A DNA stretch of 64,000 bases from VRUE01 sp963697805. GTDB lineage: Bacteria; Actinomycetota; Thermoleophilia; Solirubrobacterales; 70-9. A program made the translations under genes and the position numbers. Positions 51,061 to 58,820 of this stretch are shown here, one piece after another. The notes under the pieces are model-generated. The model searched no databases, had not been told where the DNA came from, and saw only the letters and a list, made by a program, of their open reading frames with translations. The stretch spans positions 62,001 through 126,000 of the forward strand of contig CAVOPB010000004.1 of the NCBI GenBank assembly GCA_963697805.1, given 5' to 3'. The stretch's first letter is position 1; every line of letters starts with the position of its first letter.

Positions 51061-51082
51061 CCGTGCCCACCGCCGTACCCAC
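51061..51082. repeat. Putative integrase arm sites, right end
   Basis: CCGTGCCCAC (51061) and CCGTACCCAC (51073) are direct repeats 12 bp apart. They match the pair near the left att repeat (CCGTACCCA at 35709 and 35720). They lie 47 bp from the right att copy, and the left pair lies 53 bp from the left copy. Confidence 0.5.
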
Positions 51083-51128
51083 GGCGCTGAAAAGGTGCCG
51101 ATTAGCAGGGAGTTCGCCGCGGTGCCTT

Positions 51129-51172
51129 CGGAAATGATGTCCGAGGACGCCAAGTTCGCGCTGGGGTTCTAG
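51129..51172 (+). other. att repeat, right copy (displaced MIP18 3' end)
   Basis: This repeats the last 44 bases of the MIP18 gene, including the codons for 'EMMSEDAKFALGF' and the TAG. It has a single mismatch (G at 51163). No start or upstream part of the gene is present here. Confidence 0.85.
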
Positions 51173-51193
51173 AACCCGCAAGCGAGAGCCGCC

Positions 51194-51352
51194 TCACCCG
51201 CCGCCGCCGACACCCCCGAAGAAGCCCGGGAGGAGAAAGAAGAAGACGGCCAGGAACGAGATAAAGCTCAGGCCGCCGGTGGCCAGGTCGTAGGCGACGA
51301 TCGCCAGCCCGATCGCGATCAGGATGATGCGGGTACGAGGCTTGAGTCCCAC
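51194..51352 (-). CDS. Small membrane protein (52 aa)
   Basis: From GTG 51352 to TGA at 51194 the frame encodes 'MGLKPRTRIILIAIGLAIVA' and then a second hydrophobic helix and a Gly-rich end. The N-terminal Lys/Arg followed by two helices is typical of small membrane proteins. It lies just downstream of the multicopper oxidase on the same strand. The function is unknown. Confidence 0.5.
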   Translation of the reverse strand: MGLKPRTRIILIAIGLAIVAYDLATGGLSFISFLAVFFFLLPGFFGGVGGGG

Positions 51353-51361
51353 CGAACGACC

Positions 51362-52759
51362 CTAGCGCCCGGCGCCCTTCCTGACGACCTGGAACTGGGT
51401 CATCAGGCCGTGATCCTCGTGGTCGAGCATGTGGCAGTGGATCACGAACTTGCCGAGGTAGTCGCTGAGGTGGCCCGCGATGAGGAGGCGTTCGTCCGGG
51501 AGAATGAAGAAGGTGTCCTTGAGGCAGTCTTCCCAGGGTGGGGGCGGCTTGCCGTTGCGGGCGAGCAGGTACCAGTCGGTGTGGTGGAGGTGGATCAGGT
51601 GGGCCACCGAGGTCTTGTTTGCCACTTCCCAGGTGACGGTGCTGTCGATCTCGGGGAAGGCGTCGGCCCGAGCCGGGTTGAAGCTGCGGCCGTTGATCAC
51701 CCAGGTCGGCGTGAAGGAGCCGCCGATTTCGATCTTCCATTTGTGATCGGGCTTCCTCGAGACATGCTCGGTCCAGGCGGGCAGGGGCCGCAGGCGGCGG
51801 GGGACCTTCGTCCTGTCCGCCATCCGGCCTGAGTCGACGCGGAACTGCATCAGCGCCCCGACGTAGGGCTTCGACCCGGTGACAGTCCTGCCGTTCCCCC
51901 GGGGGCCGCTGCGCAGCTCGACCGACTGCCCGGCCGCGCCGGAGAAGTCGACGATCAGCTCGACCCGCTCGCCGGGGCCGATCAACGCGCTGTCGCGCCT
52001 CACCGGGCGCGGCATCAGGCCGCTGTCGGTGCCGATCTGGGTCATCGGCATCCCGTTCGAGAGGTGAAGGTTGTAGGCGCGGAAGGCGGAGGCGTTGAGG
52101 ATCCGCAGGCGGTGGCGCCGGGGCGTCACCCGATGGTGCGGCATGAAGGCGCCGTTTACGAGGACGGTGTGGCCGGTGATGCCGTCGGCCGGGGGACGGA
52201 GGTCGGTGAACGGGTCGGTGAGCTGGTTGTGGCGGTCGAAGGTCCGCTCGGCGATCATCAGCGGGATGTCGCGCTCGCCCGACGGCAACGGCAGCGAGCG
52301 ATCGGCGTCGTCGTCGACGATCCACATCCCTGCCAGGCCCCGCCAGATGTTCTTCGCGGTGTGGTCGAGGCGGTGGTCGTGGTACCACTGGAAGGCGGCG
52401 CGTTCGGGCCGGCCGTTCTCCTGCAGGTCGTAGACGTAGGTTTTGCTCCTGCCCGGGTAGAGCAGAAAGTCGTTGCCGGACTCGGCCAGCGGCAGATCCT
52501 GCGGGATCTGGCAGTAGAAGGACTTCGGGTGTGACTTGGTCAGGCCGCCGGGCTGGCCGTCGAACTGGGTCCTGTTGTGGCCGCCGTGAAAATGGACCGT
52601 CAGCTCTCCGGCCGCCGGCGGCAGCCGGTGGTGGAAGGTGAGCTCCGTGCGATGGCCGGCCGGCCGCCGGATCGTCGGTCCCGGGAAGCTCCCGTCATAG
52701 GTCCACATCCGGGTCTTCGGGCCGGGCAGGATCTGCAGCTCGGCCTCGCGGATGGGCAC
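51362..52759 (-). CDS. Multicopper oxidase (laccase/bilirubin-oxidase-like)
   Basis: Three cupredoxin domains are present. Copper-binding motifs are 'TVHFHGGHN' and 'QWYHDHRLDHT' in the first domain, 'HLIHLHHTDWY' in the third, and 'FVIHCHMLDHEDHGLM' with the type-1 Cys between two His and an axial Met. GTG 52759 is the first canonical start in frame. However, the open frame continues upstream and encodes a twin-arginine-like signal, 'RLKRRAFLGALGGGILSLFV', near 52942 without any ATG, GTG or TTG. The real start must be unusual or lost to a sequence error. An AGGAGG lies at 52974-52980. It is partner to the cupredoxin gene upstream. Confidence 0.88.
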   Translation of the reverse strand: MPIREAELQILPGPKTRMWTYDGSFPGPTIRRPAGHRTELTFHHRLPPAAGELTVHFHGGHNRTQFDGQPGGLTKSHPKSFYCQIPQDLPLAESGNDFLLYPGRSKTYVYDLQENGRPERAAFQWYHDHRLDHTAKNIWRGLAGMWIVDDDADRSLPLPSGERDIPLMIAERTFDRHNQLTDPFTDLRPPADGITGHTVLVNGAFMPHHRVTPRRHRLRILNASAFRAYNLHLSNGMPMTQIGTDSGLMPRPVRRDSALIGPGERVELIVDFSGAAGQSVELRSGPRGNGRTVTGSKPYVGALMQFRVDSGRMADRTKVPRRLRPLPAWTEHVSRKPDHKWKIEIGGSFTPTWVINGRSFNPARADAFPEIDSTVTWEVANKTSVAHLIHLHHTDWYLLARNGKPPPPWEDCLKDTFFILPDERLLIAGHLSDYLGKFVIHCHMLDHEDHGLMTQFQVVRKGAGR

Positions 52760-52970
52760 ATGGATCTGGGCGTCGTCGAGGACCCGGGGAATCGGGAGCC
52801 GGGCACGGAACGGGACCGCCCCGGCCCGGGCCGGTGCCGGCGCCGCTGAGAACGGGACCGGCCGCCCGGTTCGGGCCCAACCCGGGACGAACAGCGAAAG
52901 GATCCCGCCCCCCAGGGCGCCGAGGAACGCCCGTCGCTTCAGGCGCGATTCTGGGGGGCGGTCCGCCGCG

Positions 52971-53549
52971 TCAGCCTCCTGGCAGGACTTCGATCGATCC
53001 GTGCATCCAGGAGTGGATCGCGCACATGAAGTGGATCGTCACCGGCCCTTTCGAGGTATCGACCGTGACCGGCGCCGTGTAGGTGGCGTTCGGCTTCTGG
53101 CCTGTGAACCAGGAGTCACCCTTCTTGGTCAGGCTGCCGACGGTGTCCCAGCCGTCCTTGCCGGCCTCAGCTGGGTTCTCGGTCGGCGGCCCGTTGCCTT
53201 TGACGCCGTGCCAGCCGGCGATCGCTTTGCAGATGTGCTTCGGGGTGAAGCAGGCCTTCCGTTCCTTCTTGGTCTGCGGCAATTCGGACTCGGTCACCCA
53301 CGAGACGGTGTGCGGCCCGACCTTTTTGGCGTTGGTCCTGTTGGTGATCGTCAGGTCTTCACCTGCGACGATGGTCTTCGGGGCGACGAATTTGAGGGTT
53401 TTCCCTTCCTGCTTGATCAGGATCGTGTTGGCGGTCGCGGATCCGGTGGCGCCATCGTCGCCGCTGGCCCAGACCGGGCCGGCGATGCCGAAGGCGACGA
53501 TCGCGCCGGTGATCGCCACCACGGCCGATCGGGAAGTCAGCCTGTTCAA
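52971..53549 (-). CDS. Secreted cupredoxin (plastocyanin/azurin-like)
   Basis: This is a 192-residue protein starting at TTG 53549, which has AAAGGAGAG upstream; the longer frame to 53645 has no such site. A signal peptide (to 'GPVWASGDDG') precedes a cupredoxin domain. Type-1 copper ligands are His in 'VGPHTVSW' and Cys, His and Met in 'HFMCAIHSWMHG'. The loop is long (ca. 100 residues) between the first His and Cys. It should pass electrons to or from the multicopper oxidase that follows. The cupredoxin stop and the MCO ribosome site overlap. Confidence 0.85.
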   Translation of the reverse strand: MNRLTSRSAVVAITGAIVAFGIAGPVWASGDDGATGSATANTILIKQEGKTLKFVAPKTIVAGEDLTITNRTNAKKVGPHTVSWVTESELPQTKKERKACFTPKHICKAIAGWHGVKGNGPPTENPAEAGKDGWDTVGSLTKKGDSWFTGQKPNATYTAPVTVDTSKGPVTIHFMCAIHSWMHGSIEVLPGG

Positions 53550-53745
53550 ATTTCTCTCCTTTTCCGCGGCCGCCGGGTCTGGTGACGGCGCGTTTCCTCG
53601 GTTGAATTGCTCCCGCAAGCTACAGCGATGATTTGGCGATATCAATGCGTAATTTTGGGGTTCCGCGACGTTCCCAAAATCGCCTTGGGATGCGGTTTTC
53701 AGTCACCTCTCAACCTTCGCGACGTAGCGTCCGATATGAGGTCAC

Positions 53746-54675
53746 ATGGACCCGAGAGAGACCGCTGCCCTGATCGGGCTCGCCCAGCGTCGCTTTCAGA
53801 ATTTCTCCGAAGCGGCTGACTCGCTGCTCGGCACCCTCACCGCCGTGGTCCCCGGAGTCCTCGTCCTCGGTCGGCTCGACCACGACGAGCAGATCCACTA
53901 CGTGATCGAGGTCAGGGGCGACGGTCTCGGCGGGCTGCGTCGAGGAGCCGCTTTGGTTCCGGCCGAGGCCGGGGTCAGCCCCGACTCGATGCGCACCCTC
54001 GGCGCCGCCGATTGGATCACAGCACCGCTCGAGATGACCGACGGCCGGATCGCCGGGATTCTCTGCGCCGTCGCCGCCGAGCCGGATACCTATCTGCCCG
54101 AGCATGCCGCCGAGCTGGGGATCGCCGCCCGTCTGCTCGGCCACGAATGGGAAAGCGTCCAGCTGCGCTCGGAACTGCGACGCCTGCGGGGCCAGGTCAA
54201 TACCGGGCCCAGCACCGACCCCGACACCAGCCTCCCCGACCGGGACGGATTCATGGATCTGCTGAGCGCCGAGTGGAATGCCGTCGAGGAGGAATCCGTC
54301 GAGTCCGTCCTCGTCGTCTGCCGTGTGGCCGGCACCGCCAGTGTGAACGGAGCGCCTGTCGCCGGGGACAGACTGGCGCTGAAGCTGGCGGCAGATGTCC
54401 TCGCGGGGACGATCCGCGGCTCCGACAAGGTCGGGCGAATCGGGGAGATGGCCCTCGGCGCGATCCTCGTCAACTGCAGGGTCGATGACACACCCGGCTT
54501 CGTCGCCCGCTATCTCGCGGCGCTGGAACGGGCCGGCAACGGGACGCGGGCGCCGCTCGAGGTCACCTGCGGAGTCCAGCCACTTGGGCTCACCTCGACC
54601 CCCGCCGAGGCCCTCAGCCTCGCCGAGGAGGCCGCGATGGGCGCCGATTTCGCTCCCCAGGCGGCGCCAGAGTGA
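53746..54675 (+). CDS. GAF-like plus degenerate GGDEF protein
   Basis: This is a 309-residue cytosolic protein. Residues 1-135 look like a GAF domain ('ADSLLGTLTAVVPGVLVLGR' and 'APLEMTDGRIAGILCAVAA'). Residues 160-300 align with a GGDEF domain ('DTSLPDRDGFMDLLSAEW' as the DxLTGLxNR counterpart), but the active-site loop reads 'VGRIGEMALGAIL' in place of GGDEF. Catalysis is unlikely; it may bind nucleotides or partners. The downstream gene overlaps by 4 bp (GTGA) and encodes an MshEN domain, known in other proteins to bind c-di-GMP. Confidence 0.7.
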   Translation: MDPRETAALIGLAQRRFQNFSEAADSLLGTLTAVVPGVLVLGRLDHDEQIHYVIEVRGDGLGGLRRGAALVPAEAGVSPDSMRTLGAADWITAPLEMTDGRIAGILCAVAAEPDTYLPEHAAELGIAARLLGHEWESVQLRSELRRLRGQVNTGPSTDPDTSLPDRDGFMDLLSAEWNAVEEESVESVLVVCRVAGTASVNGAPVAGDRLALKLAADVLAGTIRGSDKVGRIGEMALGAILVNCRVDDTPGFVARYLAALERAGNGTRAPLEVTCGVQPLGLTSTPAEALSLAEEAAMGADFAPQAAPE

Positions 54676-55826
54676 CCGAGGTTGCCTCCATGCAGGCTCG
54701 CGAGAGCATCGCCGGCTTCGAAATGGGGGCCCCGGGCGTCACCCCGCCCTCAAATCCCGATCGACGCGGCGTCTTCCTCGATGACGTGGTCGTCGAGCTC
54801 GGCCTCGCCGATCGTGAGACGGTCGACGTCGCCGTTCAGTCCGCCCAGCAGGCGGAGAAGACCTTCGAGCGCTACGTGATCGAGTCCGGGATCCTCGACG
54901 AGGTGCAGCTTTCGCGCGCCGTCGCCGAGCGCAACGGCCTCGACCACGTCGACCTCGATCTGTTTCCCGTCGACACCGGCGCTGCCGAGATGGTGACCCG
55001 CTCCGCCGCCGAGCGCTACCGCGCGGTGCCGGTCGCGTTCGCCGCCGACGGTGCGGTGATCGTCGCCGTAGAGGACCCGTCCGACTCCCTCGGCCTCAGC
55101 GACATCGAGGCGATCACGCGGAGCGAGGTGCGCCCCGCGATCGCGGCCGCGAGCGGCATCCGGGCCCTGATCGAGAAGCTTCCCGAGCAATCCCTGCCGC
55201 GCCCACCGATTGTGGTGGAGGAGGCAGAGGAATTCGAGGAGGTAGAGGAGCCTGCTCCGGCGGTGTCGGAGGAGGAGCCCGTCGTCGTGGACCTGGCGCA
55301 GCCTCTGGAGGAGGCAGCGCCGGAGCCGCTGGTGGTGGTCCAACCGCCGCCCGAGCAAACAACAGAGGAGGAGCCAGTCGTGGAAGACGAGACGATCGTG
55401 GATGTCGAGACAGTCTTTGTGGGCAATCAGTCGCCGGATGAGGGCCGCGATGAGGATCCGCCGGCCTTCGAGCCTGTGGTCGAGCTCGCGCCCGACGGGC
55501 AGCCCGATCCCGAGCCGATCCCGGAGCTCGTGCCCCCGCCGCCGGGACCGGTCGCTTTCACCGAGATCGAGAGCGAGCTGGGGTCCCTGCAGGAGACTGC
55601 CCGGCGCGCCGATGAGCTGGCCGGCAACGTCGAGCGGCGGATCAACGAGCTGAAGAGCGCCGACGAGAGGGCGGTGCAGCTGGAAGCCGACCTCGATGTC
55701 GCCCAACGCCGGGTCGGCGAGCTCGAAGAGCGGATCAGCGGCGTCGACAGCCTGGCCGATGAGCTCCGCGCGACGACCGCGAAGCTCGAAGAGGTCAACC
55801 GGGTCCTCGAAGGAAGCGTCGGTTAG
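54672..55826 (+). CDS. MshEN (GspE N-terminal)-domain protein with coiled coil
   Basis: This is a 384-residue protein. It has an MshEN/T2SSE-N domain at about residues 30-170 ('FERYVIESGILDEVQLSRAV', 'RYRAVPVAFAADGAVIVAVE'), then about 110 residues of Glu/Pro-rich linker, then a C-terminal coiled coil ('RRINELKSADERAVQLEADL'). There is no ATPase domain, so it is not a full type IV pilus/GspE ATPase. It is translationally coupled to the GAF/GGDEF-like gene. A c-di-GMP-reading adaptor is inferred. Confidence 0.7.
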   Translation: MTEVASMQARESIAGFEMGAPGVTPPSNPDRRGVFLDDVVVELGLADRETVDVAVQSAQQAEKTFERYVIESGILDEVQLSRAVAERNGLDHVDLDLFPVDTGAAEMVTRSAAERYRAVPVAFAADGAVIVAVEDPSDSLGLSDIEAITRSEVRPAIAAASGIRALIEKLPEQSLPRPPIVVEEAEEFEEVEEPAPAVSEEEPVVVDLAQPLEEAAPEPLVVVQPPPEQTTEEEPVVEDETIVDVETVFVGNQSPDEGRDEDPPAFEPVVELAPDGQPDPEPIPELVPPPPGPVAFTEIESELGSLQETARRADELAGNVERRINELKSADERAVQLEADLDVAQRRVGELEERISGVDSLADELRATTAKLEEVNRVLEGSVG

Positions 55827-56308
55827 CGCTCGAGCTGCGGGTCCTCGCCGTCGATCTCCTCGGCGGTCCCGTCGAAGTCGTAGTGGCGCCCTCCCGGCGG
55901 CGGCTGTGGCGGTGGCGCGGCGGAGCTGAATGCGCCGGCGCCGACGATCACGAGTCGACGGCCGAGGTAGAAGCCGAGGAACCGCCGAACCAGCGCCCGG
56001 GTCGGCGGCACCAGCAGGATCAGGCCGAAGATGTCGGTGACGAAGCCCGGTGTCAGCAGCAGCGTGCCGCCGATCGCGATCATCAGGCCGTCGGCGACCT
56101 CGCGGGCCGGGAAGCGCTGCTGCGCCAGCGCCTCGTTGAAGCGCCGCCAGGCGCCGCGGCCCTGGTGGCGGAGCAGCAGCGAGCCGAGGATCGCGTCGGC
56201 GAGCAAGAGCGCCAGGGTCGGCAGAATTCCGATCGCCTGCCCGACCTGGATGATCACGTAGAGCTCGACGATCGGGATGACGATGAAGGCGATGACGAGT
56301 AGGGCCAT
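55823..56308 (-). CDS. FxsA family membrane protein
   Basis: This is a 161-residue protein with FxsA layout: two N-terminal helices ('VIAFIVIPIVELYVIIQVG', 'TLALLLADAILGSLLLRHQG'), then a hydrophobic pair ('GLMIAIGGTLLLTPGFVTDI', 'GLILLVPPTRALVRR') and a Pro-rich, acidic tail. ATG 56308 is preferred to the preceding GTG. FxsA overproduction relieves phage exclusion in E. coli; the role here is unknown. Convergent with the MshEN gene. Confidence 0.85.
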   Translation of the reverse strand: MALLVIAFIVIPIVELYVIIQVGQAIGILPTLALLLADAILGSLLLRHQGRGAWRRFNEALAQQRFPAREVADGLMIAIGGTLLLTPGFVTDIFGLILLVPPTRALVRRFLGFYLGRRLVIVGAGAFSSAAPPPQPPPGGRHYDFDGTAEEIDGEDPQLER

Positions 56309-56331
56309 CACCTCAGCCTAGAGACCCGGCC

Positions 56332-57744
56332 TCACCGTCCGGCGAGGACGTCGGCCGCCGCGTCGAGCTCGGCCAGCGAGTCGTCGATCCCCTCGGCGAC
56401 CGCGATGACGTCCTCCATCGAGTCGTAGTCGGCGAGCAGGCCGAACCCGATGCGGCCGTTGTAGCTGATGATCGCCACCGCCAGCCCGTGGTTCTCGGGC
56501 AGGAACGCGATCGGGAACACCTCCTCCATCTCACGGCCGAGGACGTAGAGCGGGATCTGAGGGCCGGGGACGTTGGTGACGATCAGGTTGAACAGGCGGG
56601 TCGAGAAGTTGAGGCGCGAGGCCTGCGCGAGGAGCGTCATCGGCGCGAAGTCGTTGAAGCGCGAGATCACTTCGGCCCCGAGTGCCTGCTTTGACCGCTT
56701 CAGGCCCTCCATCTGCTGGGTCACCACCCGCAGCCGCCGCACCGGGTCCTCGAGGTAGACGGGCAGCGGCCCCCGCATCACGGTCAGCCGGTTGCCGAGG
56801 TCCCCGCGCTCGTCCTCGGTCCGGATCGAGACCGGCACCAGCGCCCGCAGCTCGAGGCCCTCGGTGCGGATCCCACGCCCGTGCAGCCAGCTCCGCAGCG
56901 CGCCGGTCACCACCGCCAGCACGACGTCGTTGACGGTCCCCCCGAGCGTGTCCTTGATCCGTTTCAGCGTCGTGAGCTCCGAGCGGGTGAAGACGAACCG
57001 GCGGTGGGGCCCGATCGGGTCGTTGAGCGGCACATGCGGCGCCGGATCGGCGAGCGCCCCGACGATCTCGCCGACTCCCTCAAGCGCCTCGGTCACGCGG
57101 CGGGCGGCGCGATCGGGGCGGCGCACGGCGTCGAACGCGCTCTCGGCAACGCGCAGGGGCGCTCCCACCGCCTCGGAGACCCCCCGAGCCACCAGCTTGG
57201 CGCCGGTCGGCGTCGGCTGCGGTCGCCAGCCGTCCTCGGCCGGGGCCGGGTCCGGCACCCGCTCAAGGTCGAAGAGGACCGATCCGATGTCGACCCCGGA
57301 GATGCCGTCGACGGCCGCGTGGTGGGTCTTGGTCAGAATCGCGAAGCGGTCGCGATCAAGGCCCTGGACCAGCCACATCTCCCAGAGAGGCTTCGAGCGG
57401 TCGAGCTGCTGGGAGAAGACCCGGCCGGCAAGGCGCATCAGCTGCATCTCGCCGCCTGGCTCGGGCAGCGCGGTGTGGCGGATGTGGTACTTGAGGTTGA
57501 AGTTGACGTCGTCGGCCCAGAGCGGGCGCCCCGCCTCCAGTGGCGGCGTCACGAGGCGCTGACGGAAGCGCGGGACCTGGTCGAGCCGACCACGGACGTG
57601 GTCGACGAGGTCGTTGTAGGGCGGGGGCGGGCCCTCGAAGATCAGGAGGCCGCCGATGTGCATGTGGCTCGACGAGGTCTCGTTCGTGAGGAACGAGGCA
57701 TCGGTTGCGGTGAGCCGATCGAGATGGCCGCCAACTGTGTCCAT
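56332..57744 (-). CDS. WS/DGAT O-acyltransferase
   Basis: This is a 470-residue acyltransferase of the wax ester synthase/diacylglycerol acyltransferase family. The catalytic HHxxxDG motif is at residues 141-147 ('KTHHAAVDGISG'); 'RLTATDASFLTNETSSSHMH' is the usual start, and 'FNLIVTNVPGPQIPLYVLG' near the end is the conserved NVPGP segment. It makes triacylglycerol or wax esters for storage. ATG 57744 overlaps the TGA of a 22-codon leader ORF. Confidence 0.93.
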   Translation of the reverse strand: MDTVGGHLDRLTATDASFLTNETSSSHMHIGGLLIFEGPPPPYNDLVDHVRGRLDQVPRFRQRLVTPPLEAGRPLWADDVNFNLKYHIRHTALPEPGGEMQLMRLAGRVFSQQLDRSKPLWEMWLVQGLDRDRFAILTKTHHAAVDGISGVDIGSVLFDLERVPDPAPAEDGWRPQPTPTGAKLVARGVSEAVGAPLRVAESAFDAVRRPDRAARRVTEALEGVGEIVGALADPAPHVPLNDPIGPHRRFVFTRSELTTLKRIKDTLGGTVNDVVLAVVTGALRSWLHGRGIRTEGLELRALVPVSIRTEDERGDLGNRLTVMRGPLPVYLEDPVRRLRVVTQQMEGLKRSKQALGAEVISRFNDFAPMTLLAQASRLNFSTRLFNLIVTNVPGPQIPLYVLGREMEEVFPIAFLPENHGLAVAIISYNGRIGFGLLADYDSMEDVIAVAEGIDDSLAELDAAADVLAGR

Positions 57745-57812
57745 CACACCGCCTCGCGCTTCACTCGCTGCGCGAAGAACCAGATATGCACGCTTGCTCG
57801 TTCCGCGCTCAT
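57744..57812 (-). CDS. 22-codon leader ORF (MSAERASVHIWF family, copy 2)
   Basis: It encodes MSAERASVHIWF followed by FAQRVKREAV. Its TGA (57744-57746) overlaps the WS/DGAT ATG as TGATG, giving strong coupling. It is the counterpart of 34298-34372, 23 kb away, with 49 of 55 identical bases. Copies in front of two unrelated genes rule out a simple gene duplication. It may be a leader peptide, a mobile promoter/leader unit, or both. Confidence 0.5.
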   Translation of the reverse strand: MSAERASVHIWFFAQRVKREAV

Positions 57813-57851
57813 TGCCGAAGGCTAGCCGTTAGCCATCGGTACCCTGGGCTC

Positions 57852-58820
57852 ATGCCCCCCGCTTCGATTTCCGCCCCACGGCGGGTACTGCTGGCGGCGC
57901 CCCGCGGATACTGCGCCGGGGTCGATCGCGCCGTGCAGACGGTCGAGCGTGCGCTGGAGCTCTACGGGGCCCCCGTCTACGTTCGCAAGGAGATCGTCCA
58001 CAACAAGCTTGTGGTCGAGCAGCTCTCGAAGCGGGGCGCGATCTTCGTCGAGGAGGAGACCGAGGTGCCCGAGGGGGAGATGGTCGTCTTCTCGGCCCAC
58101 GGCGTCTCGCCCGCGGTCCACGACAACGCCGCGAGCCGCGAGCTGCGCACGATCGACGCCACCTGCCCGCTGGTCACCAAGGTCCACGTCGAGGCGCGTC
58201 GGTTCGCCGCCGACGGCTACACGATCGTCCTCATCGGCCACGAGGGCCACGAGGAGGTCGAAGGGACCACCGGTGAGGCCCCTGAGAACATCGTCCTCGT
58301 CCAGACGGTCGATGAGGTGGAGGCCCTCGACGTCCCCGACCCCGAGCGGGTCGCGTTCATCACCCAGACGACCCTCTCGGTCGACGAGACGGCCGCGATC
58401 ATCGCCGCCCTGCGATCGAGGTTCCCGGCGATCGTCAGCAGCAAGTCGGACGACATCTGTTACGCGACGACCAACCGCCAGATCGCGGTCAAGCAGCTCG
58501 CCAGCGAGTGCGACCTCGTGCTCGTGATCGGCTCGACAAATTCCTCGAACTCCAACCGCCTGGTCGAGGTCGCCCGCGAGCACGGCGCCGCCTCGCACCT
58601 GATCGACAATCACACCCAGGTCAGGGAGGAGTGGCTCGACGGGGTCGAGACCGTGGGCATCACCTCCGGCGCCAGTGCCCCAGAGGAGCTGGTCGAGGCG
58701 CTGGTCGAGCTCTTCCGCGAGCGTGGTGCCGACGAGGTCTCCGAGCTTCGGACCGTCGACGAGAACGTGCGGTTCATGCTCCCGAAGGAGATCCGCGAGG
58801 AGCTCGCCGCCCGGGCGTAG
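57852..58820 (+). CDS. ispH: 4-hydroxy-3-methylbut-2-enyl diphosphate reductase
   Basis: This is a 322-residue Fe-S enzyme producing isopentenyl and dimethylallyl diphosphate, last step of the MEP pathway. It starts at ATG 57852. The cluster cysteines are C21 ('RGYCAGVDRAV'), the one in 'DATCPLVTKVH', and the one in 'DDICYATTNRQ'. 'SAHGVSP' and 'GHEGHEEVEGT' carry the substrate His residues, and 'STNSSNSNRL' binds the diphosphate. The upstream extension of the frame to 57786 is antisense to the leader ORF and not used. Confidence 0.95.
   Translation: MPPASISAPRRVLLAAPRGYCAGVDRAVQTVERALELYGAPVYVRKEIVHNKLVVEQLSKRGAIFVEEETEVPEGEMVVFSAHGVSPAVHDNAASRELRTIDATCPLVTKVHVEARRFAADGYTIVLIGHEGHEEVEGTTGEAPENIVLVQTVDEVEALDVPDPERVAFITQTTLSVDETAAIIAALRSRFPAIVSSKSDDICYATTNRQIAVKQLASECDLVLVIGSTNSSNSNRLVEVAREHGAASHLIDNHTQVREEWLDGVETVGITSGASAPEELVEALVELFRERGADEVSELRTVDENVRFMLPKEIREELAARA

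Larger units (their letters stand above)
35613..51172. mobile_element. 15.5-kb integrated element in the 3' end of the MIP18 gene
   Basis: A 44-bp direct repeat (34 identical bases, one mismatch, then 9 identical) bounds the region, starting at 35613 and 51129. A tyrosine integrase and a small HTH protein sit at the right end. I see no conjugation, replication or phage structural genes. The cargo is a nuclease-helicase, HEPN-like protein, ClC channel, second integrase, cupin, an array of KNSVG surface proteins and small unknowns. The element is best called an integrative genomic island. Confidence 0.85.
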
